A DNA stretch of 64,000 nucleotides, from NCBI GenBank assembly GCA_914767715.1, contig OU612067.1, positions 24,648,162 through 24,712,161 of the forward strand. The letters run 5' to 3'. The position numbers were made by a program, and so were the translations under genes. Every line of letters begins with the position of its first letter. Within the stretch, counting starts at the first letter, position 1. Origin of the DNA: Membranipora membranacea (Eukaryota; Bryozoa; Gymnolaemata; Cheilostomatida; Membraniporidae). The notes beneath the pieces were generated by a model. That model did no database searches and was not told the DNA's origin. It worked only from the letters and a program-made list of their open reading frames with translations. Of this stretch, positions 21,019 through 32,902 are shown piece after piece.

Positions 21019-22892
21019 TTGTGCATACACTCAGGGGGGGGGGGGGGGGGTTTACTCTCTATGCATGAACAAAGTGAAATTTTTGGGCATGATCACATTA
21101 TCAGTGGATCATTAGAGATAGACGTCCCTTCCCACAATGCATCAAACTTCGCTGTTGCTGTTGCTAGTGTCCATATCCACAAATTTCAGACTAAGTCAGA
21201 TATATATCGACCAAAGCTCTGAAGGTCAGAATACCAACCTCCTAGATATTACAAGCGTCGCTCTCAATTGTTCTCATCTTTAAATCAAGGTTGAGTACCT
21301 AATATCATTACCTGTGCGGAATGGATACCAAGGGGCGATATTGACGCACTGCTCCAAAACAAGACAAGCAAACTTGTTGCACCAGAATTTTGACTGAATT
21401 CAACACTAAATCAGTTAGCGTACTAAGGTCATCGAACTGCTCATAGTCATTAAAAGTAAATATTCCACTATCAAACATCAGCCGAGAAACTGATGTGTTT
21501 AATGATGTGTCAAGGTTGATTTTCTCTACTGCGGAACAAATCTAATACCTCAACCACAGATTGGCCTGCGTTTCAGATAAACCAATCAATCAGATCTGAG
21601 CATAATATTATTATCATTACGTGGCTTTAAATATTGCTACTTCCTTGTAAGATGCAGTAAGGGGAAATTTTGGATTTCACAATGAGTCATGATTGAAAGG
21701 ATGCTACATTTTTGCATCACAATTTAACATAAACATCTGGATTCACTGTATCAACACTTTTTACTGCGGTTAGAATACATCATAAGGTTAGTCAAGTGTA
21801 ACAGTTTCATTTGCATGAGTGATAAGTAGATGAACTGTCAGTAGGAGCTTCACAGTAACTGATCACAGCAGTCTTCTCTCAAAGGTACTTTCTCATAGTA
21901 GTAGAGGTTCCTAGTTTATTAGAAAAATTACTTTGTATTGTGCACTGAAGATTGTCTGTATGAGGCTCAACTGAAATGCTGTGTTAAAAAGTTGATATAG
22001 CGATTGGGGTATCTCAATCGAATGGAATTCCCTCTTCCTTTACAATATTGAGCAAAGGCAGATATTTAGTGGGCATCGGTTAAATTTGAAATATCTAGCC
22101 CTGTAATTGAATTACCCTAGGAATCACACTTATGTCACGAGATCTGAGCGAATATGTGACTTCAATTATAAGTACAGGAACAAGACAATTACGATGGCTA
22201 GAAACCTCTCTATTATCGTCAAAATGACCTGGCTACCCTGTGTGCCGTCAATCTGGCATTATTTTCAGCTAAAAGTTTGGTTGATTCCAATGTCCCTCAT
22301 ATTTGGTGCTAATAAATTATTGAGCGATAGCGAGTTTTCAATAATGAACAGTTTGAGAATTGCTAGGAATTTAACAACGTGTCACGAATTGATAAACTTG
22401 TTTACATAGCATCTAAGATTAGATTAAACTGTCCAATTACAAGTGGAGAAATAACCTTTATGAATATAGTATCTTTGAAAACATAACTGATCTTAGTTCA
22501 TTTTTGTTATCGAAACCAGCACATGAGCTGCCCTATAAAACTCATAGACTCCTTGATTACCACTAGAATTAATTGCAGACGTCTCACTATTGTAAGTATT
22601 GACGTCATACAATAATGAAGATCTTACATAAAACCCTGGAATAATCATTTGAGAATAACTAACAATCCAGTCCCAAGCTCTACTGTGAAATTCAGACTCT
22701 TGGATTTACACAAAATAATATCAGGATAGAAGACAGCATTAATTTCACTGATTACTACATTAAAATAAGGGGCTGCATCAGGATAATTGCTGTGTGTGAT
22801 CAATAGTCAGGATATGTAATGTGAGGTAATATCAAATTTATAAGATACCCTGCATAATAAGAATAAAATGTATATTATATATATTTTGGCAG
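21019..22892. repeat. Upstream module U, copy 2
   Basis: This matches about 885-2,746 and 39,838-41,709. Its left edge is marked by a run of 17 G (21,034-21,050) where the other copies have six. It leads into the acceptor of the copy B ANK exon. No preserved coding frame was found. Confidence 0.8.
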
Positions 22893-22912
22893 CATTAACT
22901 GCTGTCATAACT

Positions 22913-23399
22913 ATGGCTTCAGTGTCAGCAAAGCAGCGCCTGGAGGATATGATGAGGAAGTATTGTAAGTCTGATGGTGCCAAGTTACCTGAGATAGAAG
23001 AGCTCAGAGATGTGCTGTCTCACCTGTCTAATCAGCAGAAGATGGATATACTACAGAAAAGGAACTATCATTGGTCCACACCACTGTACTATGCAGTAAT
23101 CGGAAATCACACAGGGATACTGAGTACACTCCTCACATCTGTAGAGACAATGGATAGAATGAAGCTGCTGCCGCTGCCTCCACTCATACCTCTTTTTCAT
23201 GCAGCAGGCTGGGGTTACACAGAGACAGTAAAGGTGATACTGGACTGTCTGACATCTGATCAGCAGCTACAGATCATGTCTGTACAGTGGTATGGTCAGA
23301 CACTTATTCAGTATGCTGAGAGGTGGGGCAGGACAGACACAGCAGCACTACTGAGAGAATATCAGTATAAGGCAGAGTATGTAAAGAGAGGAGAGTATG
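22913..23399 (+). CDS. Copy B exon 1, ankyrin repeats
   Basis: The acceptor at 22,891-22,892 (ttttggcag) precedes the ATG by 20 nt that are open in the same frame. The donor is g|gtgagt after codon 162, phase 1. The ANK repeats are open throughout, unlike those of copies A, C and F. Confidence 0.85.
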
Positions 23400-26300
23400 G
23401 TGAGTTAATATGTTTCAAACCATAGAAAGTTAAACATGATGTATGCGCATATCCCACAATGCAACCAACCTAGAATTCCCAGGAGGAACATTCTTAGCTG
23501 GAATATAGTATAATTGTCTTGATAGAGCGCCACATTTAATAATAGGCAAAAATCTCAGCCTTTGTAAATCACAATATCGCTAAGTTATTTAGTCTGAAAT
23601 AAACTGTGTGATACCTGTTATCATTATATTATACAGGTGGAGAAGGGATTAAGTTTAGATGCTATTGGTTTAGTTGCATTGTGAGGGAACTTAATTTTCT
23701 CCCTTTTGTCTTGGTTTTTTAAAAGTCGGGGCATCTCAAATAAAAAACTGCACCATATATTCTGAAGACCATGCAGAACCATGGAAGCTAAACACCTTAA
23801 TTTTTACAGCAGCTCTAACAGTGCTTGATTTTTCTTTATATTTGTTGTTAGATGAGTTGATCAGACTTAACTTGAATTGTATTTTACTTTTGGGTAAATA
23901 ATTAGGTAACTATTGATATATACAGTGAATAGTCACCCAAGGCATGACATGGAGTTTTGTATGCTGAACTGTTGACTTTCCACTCTGATTATACTATGTT
24001 AAATATCAAATTATATGTGGCTGGCTACAAAAGATTTATATTTTAAAATATTAACTGATGACTACTTCGACTGCAGTAGGTTCATTACCCACCACCAGCT
24101 GTAAATCTAGTAATTTGGTTCTGGGGTACGATTTATTAAAGTCTTGTCATTTCGGACACTCAAAACACAGTGAACGGATATCCCTCTTCCTCCTTAATAT
24201 TTAGACAAGCCAGAATGGTGGTGGGCGTGGGTTTAGGGCCTATGTGTTGTGATACGGATGCTAATAGAATGGGTAATTAATAATTTAATTTTGTTTTATT
24301 TGGCATTGACCTTAAACTGAGAAAATTAAATTGTTAATTCTTAATTATTAATTTGATGTGAAATTACCCCTGACCAAATTGAAGAGTAAATGAAATATCA
24401 TGTCTTCAATTGATCGTTAGTGATGTAACTGGTCCGGGATCATATGATACCGGTATCGTTAGTTTAGTAATTGAAACCATTATAGTGGCGACAGATAGAC
24501 AGATTATTTTTGTATTTGAGCAGCTCTTCCTTTCTGGATATGACGTTCGATTTTGTTTAGATCCCGGTAGCAATTATGATAATATTGCATGGAAAATTAA
24601 TATGGAAGCACAGCAAAATGCAACTAACCTGGAACTCCTACCAAGTACAGGTTAATCCTATATATAGCTAAAATATCTTATCACTCACACACCCAACTAG
24701 GACTAGTATTATCCTCTTTGAGAGATAAGGGAAATTAATCTCCATTTATAACAGCTATCTATTTTTATTTGTTCATTTAAAAATAATCACAGACTGACAA
24801 CAGTGCCCAATTAATGACTGGACGAAATATCATACTCAGTAAATCGATATAACACTAAGTCATCAATTCTAAAATGAGCTCTGTGACGCTGTCACCAGGC
24901 CATTTAAAATGAAATAATGAAGAAGCGCCATACTTCTACTTGCGCTGTAAGCTGACTAATAAACAATCATTAAACATATCCGTACGCTGCTGAGTTATGC
25001 CTGCCAAGCTTGGTTCTCCTCGCTCACTGACTATGACATAAAGAAGCTAGAGAGCATACAGCGTCGATGTCTCTATGCTAGACCAATATTCTGAGAGGCT
25101 CAGTTCATCAAAGCTTCCAACCCTAGAAACATACATGTCTAACCTCTGCTCACAATATAGTGCCAAAGTTAGCATTGACCCCAACCACATCCTATCACAC
25201 CTTGTACCATCTAGACCGAGTCGACATCGACACTCTGCCAGGTTGACTGATACTCTAATAAAGGGTCACAGAACAGAGAGCATAAGAAATACAACTTTTT
25301 ACAAATACGGTGTTTGAGTTATTTTTTTAACTCCCATTTTTCAAAGACATTTCAAATACACATTGATTTTTTAGTTTTTGCCTTTTATGTTTGTTATACT
25401 CGCTCTTATTATGATAGATATGTCACCATGTACTATTTTGAGCGGTAAAAATAAAGTGGATATCAGTCAATCAATATCCCAAAATGAAATATCACAAGGT
25501 GAAATCCAATTAAATTTTTAGGCATAAGTCGACTAACTTCGTTTTCTGGGCAAGTGGTCATGAAATTTATGGTAGGGATATTTGACACCGCTGTTGGGGA
25601 ATCATCATTTATACAGATTGGGTGGGAATTAAGTTGAGATGGTGTAGTAATCTATTTTAAAAAACCTGGAAAAAAGTAAAAGAAAATCCCACCATAATAC
25701 CTGCGGAGCAAGGCCATGGTAGTTAAGAACACTTGTGTCTATTACGGCAGCTCTGTGAGTGCTTGTATTCATTCTCTGTTGCGCTGAGCAGACTGAACTT
25801 GAAATCTGTCTCCATTGATACTTTCTGTGAATCGTTACAGAGACACGACATGAAGTTGTGCAGATTGTCTTGTTGACCTTCTTCTACTCTCTTTTAAAAT
25901 TAAAACTCATAATCATCCTATATTACAGCAACTGGGAAACCGATAGCGTTGGTCCTGTACAATCCAGTATCTCGAGATGGAGCCTTAGAAGAAGCAGACA
26001 ATCTCAAGTCAGGACTGGAAGCTGTAGGCTGTAAGGTCACTAGAGAGGAATGGAGAACTAAAGTACAGCTTAGTAAGCTTATAGATGAGGGAGTACAGTA
26101 TGCTGTCGGCTGCTCACTGCTGATAGTGTGTATCATGTCACATGGACGTGCAGGGAAACTCGAGTGTGAGGATGGTGACGGCTTCATTATTATCAATGAC
26201 ATCCTCTACCAGTTCTCAAGAAAGATTCCTGCTTACCTGCCAATGGTGTGTACATTGTGAAATAGTGTTTGTTTTCTTTTTGCCAACTTGTAGTACTGCA

Positions 26301-26703
26301 TAGACAAATGTACCTACCATATCAATAGAGGTAATCACTCTGCTCTTGATCTTAGGTGATGCTGGTACAAGCCTGTCAGCAGTCTGGAGATGTACAAGGT
26401 AGCTCTTTTGATGACATGGCCATGAGAAGCTCTCCTGCAGAGAACACACACATTGTCCTGGAGAGACCTCACACACTGCTGTTGTTTTCCTCGTTAAGAG
26501 GTGGATTTGCTAAGCGAGGCGCTTACACTGATGCAATGGCTCAGCAGTTTATACATGCCAATGGGAAATCAAACATATATGACATGCATGCTGAAGCTGT
26601 CCTGAAAATGGGAGAGCAATATGGGGACAAACAGACCCCTGAGCTCAGATCAACTCTAAAGTTCAGACTCATCCTCACGAGGCCCAACAGGTTGACACAC
26701 TAA
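22913..26703 (+). CDS. Copy B: complete ANK-caspase gene (3 exons, 383 aa)
   Basis: The coding sequence is 22,913-23,399 + 25,929-26,245 + 26,356-26,703, with a phase-1 and then a phase-0 intron. Residues 1-50 are a charged, helical-looking region. About three ANK repeats follow (about 55-85, 90-122, 128-152; the first reads T-P-L-Y-Y-A-V-I-G-N-H-T). From about 166 to the end is a caspase (C14) domain: Arg178 in S-R-D-G, His234 in M-S-H-G-R-A-G, Cys275 in V-Q-A-C-Q-Q, and Arg322 in F-A-K-R-G-A-Y. Spacings Arg-to-His (56) and His-to-Cys (41) are close to those of animal caspases, so it is predicted to be an Asp-specific cysteine protease. No CARD, DED or signal peptide is seen. I start at the ATG shared by all copies; translation could begin in an upstream exon. 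An AATAAA lies 140 bp past the stop. Confidence 0.8.
23400..25928 (+). other. Copy B intron 1, chimeric, with LINE remnant
   Basis: Up to about 24,016 this 2.5-kb intron matches the copy A intron; from there to its end it matches the copy E intron (47.67-49.59 kb). The change falls at the point that in A lies about six bases before the exon 2 acceptor. It carries the 3' end of a non-LTR retrotransposon. An 81-codon frame (24,410-24,655) is also open in the 43.8- and 48.1-kb copies but is destroyed in the diverged repeat near 42.74 kb, so I do not call it a gene. Confidence 0.75.
24975..25465 (+). pseudogene. Non-LTR retrotransposon RT C-terminus and 3' tail (in intron of B)
   Basis: It reads L-S-Y-A-C-Q-A-W and then K-K-L-E-S-I-Q-R-R-C. 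After a one-base frame change come L-P-T-L-E-T-Y and a C-terminal R-N-T-T-F-Y-K-Y. These are the usual closing motifs of CR1/L2/Jockey-like ORF2 proteins. The tail contains aataaagtggatatcagtca. Copies at 44,417 and 48,641 lie in the same intron position, so they arose by duplication of the host and not by separate insertions. Confidence 0.75.
25929..26245 (+). CDS. Copy B exon 2, caspase large-subunit part
   Basis: It is entered in phase 1 after tattacag and left in phase 0 at CCA ATG|gtgtgt. It carries the R-D-G and S-H-G-R-A-G motifs. It belongs to the same subtype as copy E, without the four extra residues of A and C. Confidence 0.85.
26356..26703 (+). CDS. Copy B exon 3, caspase Cys motif and small subunit
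   Basis: It begins V-M-L-V-Q-A-C-Q-Q after atcttag. The inter-subunit linker has S-S-F-D-D-M, with Asp at +12 and +13 from the Cys, about where known caspases are cut during maturation. The small-subunit strand set follows, and the exon ends with R-L-I-L plus eight extra residues before TAA. Intron 2 is 110 bp. Confidence 0.85.
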   Translation: MMLVQACQQSGDVQGSSFDDMAMRSSPAENTHIVLERPHTLLLFSSLRGGFAKRGAYTDAMAQQFIHANGKSNIYDMHAEAVLKMGEQYGDKQTPELRSTLKFRLILTRPNRLTH

Positions 26704-28700
26704 CCTGCCGAACATGTCAACCTGTCCATCATGCTGAGACTAGAGATGTTTTAATTTGTTACTGAGGTATACAATGTGATATTATACTTTTATCACTCCG
26801 TTATGTTTATCATCAAATTAGGGCCCTCTATCAAATCTTCCCAATAAAACAACTGTTCTCAGCAAGGAGCAGAGGGGGGGGGGGGGTAGAAACTGCCACC
26901 AAGTATATGTATTCTACCTTAATTCATATCTAATCAATCAAAGGTTAAGTGTGTGATTCAATAACCCACAGATCAGTTGAAGAGTTCCACAGCAATAAGG
27001 TTTTCAAAATGGATTCCTAAAATATTATTTAGAACTTCTATTCCCCAACAGATTTATTTCCACTGTTCCGATAAGTGTTAGCAGGATTGCCAGTTATTTT
27101 TGGCAGATCAGGTTATCCAAGTGGACAAACAACAATCATCTGTTGCAGATGGCTCGGACATCGTATCAAATCTGCGTTATTGGTTATTTAATTATGTGAT
27201 ATTATCAGTTATCAAAGGTCCCAGCATTCTGACTAAGCAGATCGGGCCAGGCACCAGAAAAGAACCTTTAATAATTGTGAACAGCGAACGTTCTCCTTGT
27301 TCTAAGTATATTTTCAGTTTATGCTCACTGAGATTGGAGTAGCAGGGCACTGAGCTACAGACTTATGTATAAATCTGGGATTGACAAATACAGATTCGAC
27401 TGCCTAATGTGTTCTAAATTTGGCACATGACCTTGACAATGGTTAATAAAATTGTTATGTCCTTAATTTTATCCACTCCATAATTACTCTTTTTTTCAAA
27501 TCTTTGATATGAATAAATATTTAATGTTGATTTGCACTGCATCGTTTTTTATCGTTGACAAAATATGACGAGCTCACTCCACCGGATGCTAATACTCACA
27601 ATGTTATAATCCGAATGCATCAGTATCGGATCAGCTACCACCAGTTATATTGCTCACACTGTATAGACTACAGATCTCAGTAAAAATGATAACGGCCTGA
27701 AATTGTATTTTTCACATAGTGTGCCCTGTAAATTGACTCAACATCAAACATCCACATGACATTAGTCAATATTAAGAAAATCAATTGATAGATCGATGTA
27801 CATGATTAACTTTTATATAGTTGGATAGAAAGTGCTCATCAAGCGCTTGCATCTTGTTAGATAATTGCACAGCATTGCTGATATTAGCTGATTATCTCTG
27901 ATACGGTCCACATCTCTCTCTGTATTCATTGCAGTTTCTCTAGCAACAAGGGGATCGATGCACATCATCCATCAGTTTTGTTCTCATCTTGCGTATAAAA
28001 CTGCTTGTGTCAAATGTTTAAGTGAGAATTGCTTCCCCTTGACAGGATAGCAGATAACTCCAAGCACTTTTCAAAATAATTTTTTTTACTTCTTTTTATG
28101 TCGATTTGAATAAGAACAGTGATTTTTGAAAACGATACTACATAGCAAACATTGATTAGTGATATATCTATTAAATTTGATCCAGAAAATCACAAAATAT
28201 AATAAAAGGATGTATAGCTCTTATAGATAGAGTCAATTTAATTTTAATTTAAGGATTAGGCAATCTAGCTTGTTAATCGGCAGGGTAGAGAGAGGGGACT
28301 TTACGGACGGTAGGCCTACACTGATTTTGCTATAATACTATTTCCTGATGTTGATGTTGCCCCTAAGAAGAGATGATGACATCATCGTTATGAATAGAAT
28401 ATGACCTATAGTATCTGATTTACGCTTGAGGGTCTGGAGCTGATCTCCTTAAGGTTAAAAGCATGGATATGAGATTCTCTATTTGCATCCTCTTTACCAA
28501 ACACCACAGTAACCCTTGATGAGGTCCACGAGTGTACATTCATCCTAGCCAGATATTTGGGGAACTGAGAGCCAGCTGTATATTTGGGAACTTCTAAATG
28601 CAGAAGTTAATTCCCTGGTGTCAATCCTATTTTAATCAATACTCATGTTCCAGGAACATTCTTGACAAAAACATTTTAGCTACTATATTTAGAATCAAGA
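26704..28700. repeat. Block downstream of copy B, duplicated downstream of E
   Basis: This noncoding stretch is nearly collinear with 50,366-52,346. It contains the AATAAA at 26,843-26,848 that probably ends the B transcript, a long G run near 26,874-26,886, and a diverged piece of module U (27.83-28.16 kb). Short open frames, such as 27,100-27,342, also occur in the E copy but resemble nothing I know. Confidence 0.7.
26843..26848 (+). other. Polyadenylation signal AATAAA, copy B
   Basis: This is the first AATAAA after the stop, 140 bp downstream. The same hexamer sits at the equivalent place in copy E. Confidence 0.55.
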
Positions 28701-30555
28701 TACTAAAGACAGGTATCAAAAAGAAGAATTCAATTAATATTCGGTATTAGAGCCTATGTTATGATTTGTAGAACAAAGTTTCATATATATAATTAGATAA
28801 TTTGCCTCTGAAAGTTAATAACTGTAGAAGCCCCATTCCAACAATGTAAATATCCTGTAATTTACAGGTAACTCCAATAGCTGCTTTGTTCTAACACAAG
28901 CTTTTTATTGGAGAAGGATCATAAGTGTTCATCCATTAAGGCTCACTTCAGTTGATCTATTTACGAACTTGTCGTATTCTTGGAACAGGGCTACATTTGA
29001 TAAATTAGTCAAAAGTTTGTGACGTGTTATTAAATAATTGCAAATACAGCACTGCAGTGCTAAAATTATAATTGGAATTGGCCGTGTGGTGTTTTAGGCC
29101 GTCCTGAATTAGACTTTGAAAGGTAGCTTGACTCGCACTTGCTCTGCCTAAGTGTTATGTTTGTAATATCCCACAATGCAACTTATATCCGATTCCGAGA
29201 ATGAGTAGGCCAATGTCACATCTCACATGTGATATCATAGATCTAATCTTGCGGCAGAAAAAGTAACATATGTCAACAAGTCAACACAATCTATCACCTG
29301 GATATTCAGAACAACAAATGGCCACATAATGTAGTGTGTGTCATTTAGCTATTTATCATATGATGCTAGGGAAGTTGATTGGGAATCAAGCGGGGACTGT
29401 GTGGGTTTGTGTGGATTCAGTATTGCAGCATATCTGTTTTTTTTCTTGGTGGTACCATGTGATCTAGATATTGTTACATCAAGAAATATAGGGGAAAAAG
29501 CACAGCACTATGCCCAGAGAATGTGCAGGGCAATAGTTTGCTAAACTAGTCAGAAAATTTTTGTAAAATTATAGGCAATAGTATTTATGAATGAAACATT
29601 TCTACAACACAACATCACAAATTCTTGTCACAATGAGTAGCGCAATCCAGGAGCAGTGCAAAGCTGCTCTCAATATGAAGAATTCCTCAACGAGTTCTAT
29701 CCCCGATACCCCATTACTATTAATACTACTAATCAGATAACTCCATTACCTTCCTCAAGTCATTTTTCTACTCCGGTTATGTCCACAAGCTTGAAGGTCA
29801 GTGATTGTTATCAACATAGAAAACTCATCTCTTAGAGACATCCACTAAATGGAGGGAATCACCAATTGGGCAGTTCCTTGATTTTAATGTCATTTTAGTT
29901 ATGGAAGGAGATGTTGACAAATAGAAGAGCTGATGACATCATTTCTATAAATAGAATTTGGCTGTTGTATATATGTAAGCTTGCAATTTTAAGACGACTT
30001 GGAATTGAGATTTTTATTTATATATTCACTATACTAATCACTTAATTAAACATTGATTATTGTATTGTGGTTGCTTGTGGATACACTCAGGGGGACAACT
30101 TACATTCAATTCTAAGAAAGATCAGATCAATCTCATACCTCACATATGATATTATTGGCCTGATCACATTTTTAAAAAACGAATAACATTTTGGGCTCAC
30201 TAGTCAACACAGTCTATCAGCCGGATATTCAGTATAAACAGCCACACAATCTAGTGAAGGTCACTTGAAATTTTCTGTTAGCTATATATTAAACCATGAC
30301 TGCAGATTGAGTAAGAGTTAAGTGGGGTGTGTGTGTGTATGAGTGGGGGTCAGAGTTGAAAGGAATCTTGGTTCATCTTCTAGATGATATTTTGTAGTTT
30401 AACAATCCCAAACCAAGAAACATCACAGAGTGACCCCTTCACAGTGTGCCCGGCCATGGTTCGCTAAACTACCCACGTCCCAGGAGATGAGAATGAATGT
30501 AGAGCTGTAGTTATCTAGAAAAAGCGGTCTAAGCTCTGGAATTTGAAGAGTAGTT
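28701..30555. other. Spacer with diverged duplicated pieces
   Basis: No gene is seen. Segments near 29,180-29,340 and 30,100-30,260 are diverged copies of each other (both have gtcaacac and ggatattcag). About 29,740-30,080 is a diverged piece of module U. The motif tcccacaatgcaac at 29,169 recurs elsewhere in the array. Confidence 0.5.
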
Positions 30556-30559
30556 AGTT

Positions 30560-31650
30560 TCGATTTTGTAAACTACTACGATGACAATATACCAGTTGAC
30601 CTCGCTGTCCTAGATTGTCCAAAGGCGTTCGATGTGGTATCCCACACCAAACTTCTAGCCAAGATAACAGCCATGGGTATCCATTGTTCTACAAGAGAGT
30701 GGATTTCCTCATGGCTCAGCGACCATAAACTCTTCGTCACTGTCAATGGTCATCAATCCAATTCACGTAAAGTAACCTCTGGGGTGCCCAAGGGAAGCGT
30801 TCTGGGTCCGTTATTATTTCTAATCTACATAAACGATATGCCTACCATATAACATCAAGCACGCAAAGCTTTTTGCCGATGATTCTTTACTATATCGACC
30901 AATCGAGAATAACGCTGATATTGCAACATTCCAGTCCGACCTGGATTCCTTGGTTACTTGGTCTAAGGACTGCCAGATCAATTTCAATGTTAAAAAATGT
31001 CAACACATGCGAATTACTAGACAGCCTCAATCCTCTTATCCTAATGTTTATTATATGTCCTGTCAACCAGTAAGCAGTAAAATATCTAGGGGTTGTTATA
31101 GACGAGATGCTCTCCTTTGATAGTCATATCGTAGATATTTGTAGCAGAGCCAACAAAACTCTACTCATGCTTATGTGTAATCTTAAGAAAGCAAGAACAA
31201 AAACCCGTCAATTAGCATACAAAACTTTATGTAGATTAAAACTTGAATATGCCTCCCATACGTGGTCTCCCCATCTATTAAAACATAAAAACCTCATTGA
31301 AGCTATTAACAGGAAAGCTTTCCGCTGGTGCTTTTGTTACAGAAAGTATGATAGCATTAGTCATCACATGTTTGCTAATAACTGGCCCACCTTGGAAACA
31401 AGGCGGGCCGATCGTGATTTAGATATGTACATGCGTATACTTTCAGATCAAGCAGCTGTGGACAAAGACAAATATACGCCCCACCAAAGCGAACAGCATG
31501 ACGCAAGACACGGAGCCACTAAGGGTGTCATCAACACTGACGTGAAGAAGTTCTTCTTCCAAAATAGGGCCTTCAGAACTGCCTGATGTATTAAACCTCT
31601 GAATAACTGCATTTACACTATTGACTAGCAAAAGAAATTTTCCCGGCTGA
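30560..31650 (+). pseudogene. Non-LTR retrotransposon RT fragment
   Basis: This is a 5'-truncated ORF2 of CR1/L2/Jockey type. It contains [13 protein letters not shown], then [20 protein letters not shown], and after a frameshift near 30,845 the catalytic box L-F-A-D-D-S-L-L-Y. Another frame change near 31,080 leads into the C-terminal region (L-K-L-E-Y-A-S-H-T-W-S-P-H-L). At least two frameshifts and a stop make it non-functional. It would have supplied reverse transcription for target-primed integration. Confidence 0.85.
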
Positions 31651-32405
31651 CCTGCCCCACTATTGTCACTCATTTATTATTCATCATTGTTCCATAATAA
31701 TACATAACTTAACGCACCCTGATGCGTTGGCGCAAACACACTTACCTATAAATTTAACTACAATCTACTGAGTTCATGTTTGTCATTACTAACAGTCTTG
31801 CCTATCGTCTAACAACGTAACAACTCAAAGGTTCTCGTTGCCCGAACCAATCCTTGGTAACAGCTCCCCCGATTACTCTTGCTTTGCCCTTAGTAAGTCA
31901 TGGGATTCAGCTCGCTACAACCTGCTAATTACCGCTCACAAACTCACTAACTCTTGTAACACTATACGTTCTGCGTAATATGGCTGTACCATATATATTA
32001 CTAGTATCACTGCTGTGGAGCCTAGACGCATATCACGATCAAGGAGCGCCCGCCGCCCACCAGTGATTAATGAACGCAAGAACGTCAGAAACTTATGGTA
32101 TTGAACAATTACAAATTACGATCAAGCAGCATTGACTGTTTATGGGTTGCGGGGAAAGCTTTTTGGCAGTCTGATAGTTTTGTATATTAGAAAGAATGAG
32201 GTCAAGCTTGTCTGTCACACACAAAATGCATATATAGCTTGTGGGAGTACAGTATATATCTTATAGAGAGGGTAGGAGTTATATAAGTGGTGGCCACTGG
32301 GACAACAAAATAGATAATAATTGGGATCATATTATTATTATTTTTATTTTTAGGGGAAACGCTGAGTAATCGGAACAGTATATATATTATATATAATTTT
32401 GACAG
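31651..32405. other. Spacer left of copy C
   Basis: No gene is seen. Unlike A, B and D, copy C is not preceded by module U; the sequence changes to family-type only at the acceptor ttttgacag (32,397-32,405). Confidence 0.5.
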
Positions 32406-32426
32406 GATAAAACTGATGTCATAAAT

Positions 32427-32902
32427 ATGGCTTCAGTGTCAGCAAAGCAGCGTCTGGAGGATATGATGAGGGAGTATTGTGAGTCTGATGGTGACAAGTT
32501 ACCTGAGATAGAAGAGCTCAGAGATGTGCTGTCTAAGCTGTCTAATCAGCATAGGATAAACTTACTACAGAAGAACACCACTGGACTTTGCAGCAATCAA
32601 AGGTCAAACAGATATACTGAGTACACTCCTCACATCTGTAGAGTAAGCAAATACAATGAAGCCGCTGCTGAAGACGCCATTCACACCTCTACATGGAGCA
32701 GCAGTGTACGGTTGCACAGAGTCAGTAAAGGTGATACTGGAAAGTCTCACAGCTGATCAGCAGCTACAGCTCATGTCTGTACAGTTCGGATTTAGATTTG
32801 GGACACCTATTCAGTGGGCTGAGGATTGGGGCAGGACAGACACAGCAGCTCTACTGAGAGAATATCAGTACCAGGCAGAGTGTGTACAGAGAGAAGAGTG
32901 TG
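32427..32902 (+). pseudogene. Copy C exon 1, broken ankyrin exon
   Basis: The first 49 codons match the other copies (M-A-S-V-S-A-K-Q). A 17-bp deletion near 32,575 then shifts the frame, and the original frame has a TAA (gta gag taa) at about 32,644-32,646. The later ANK repeats (T-P-L-H-G-A-A-V-Y-G-C-T-E-S-V) are still legible in another frame up to the donor g|gtgagt at 32,902. Confidence 0.85.

Noticed and set aside
24410-24655. 81-codon + strand frame repeated at 43,845 and 48,069
   Set aside because: The copies are near-identical recent duplicates, and the diverged repeat near 42,740 has stops and indels in it, so there is no sign of coding constraint.
25918-26202. 94-codon - strand open frame antisense to caspase exon 2, also present at 49,580-49,864
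   Set aside because: It overlaps a clear caspase exon in the opposite strand and is conserved only because that exon is; no domain is recognisable.
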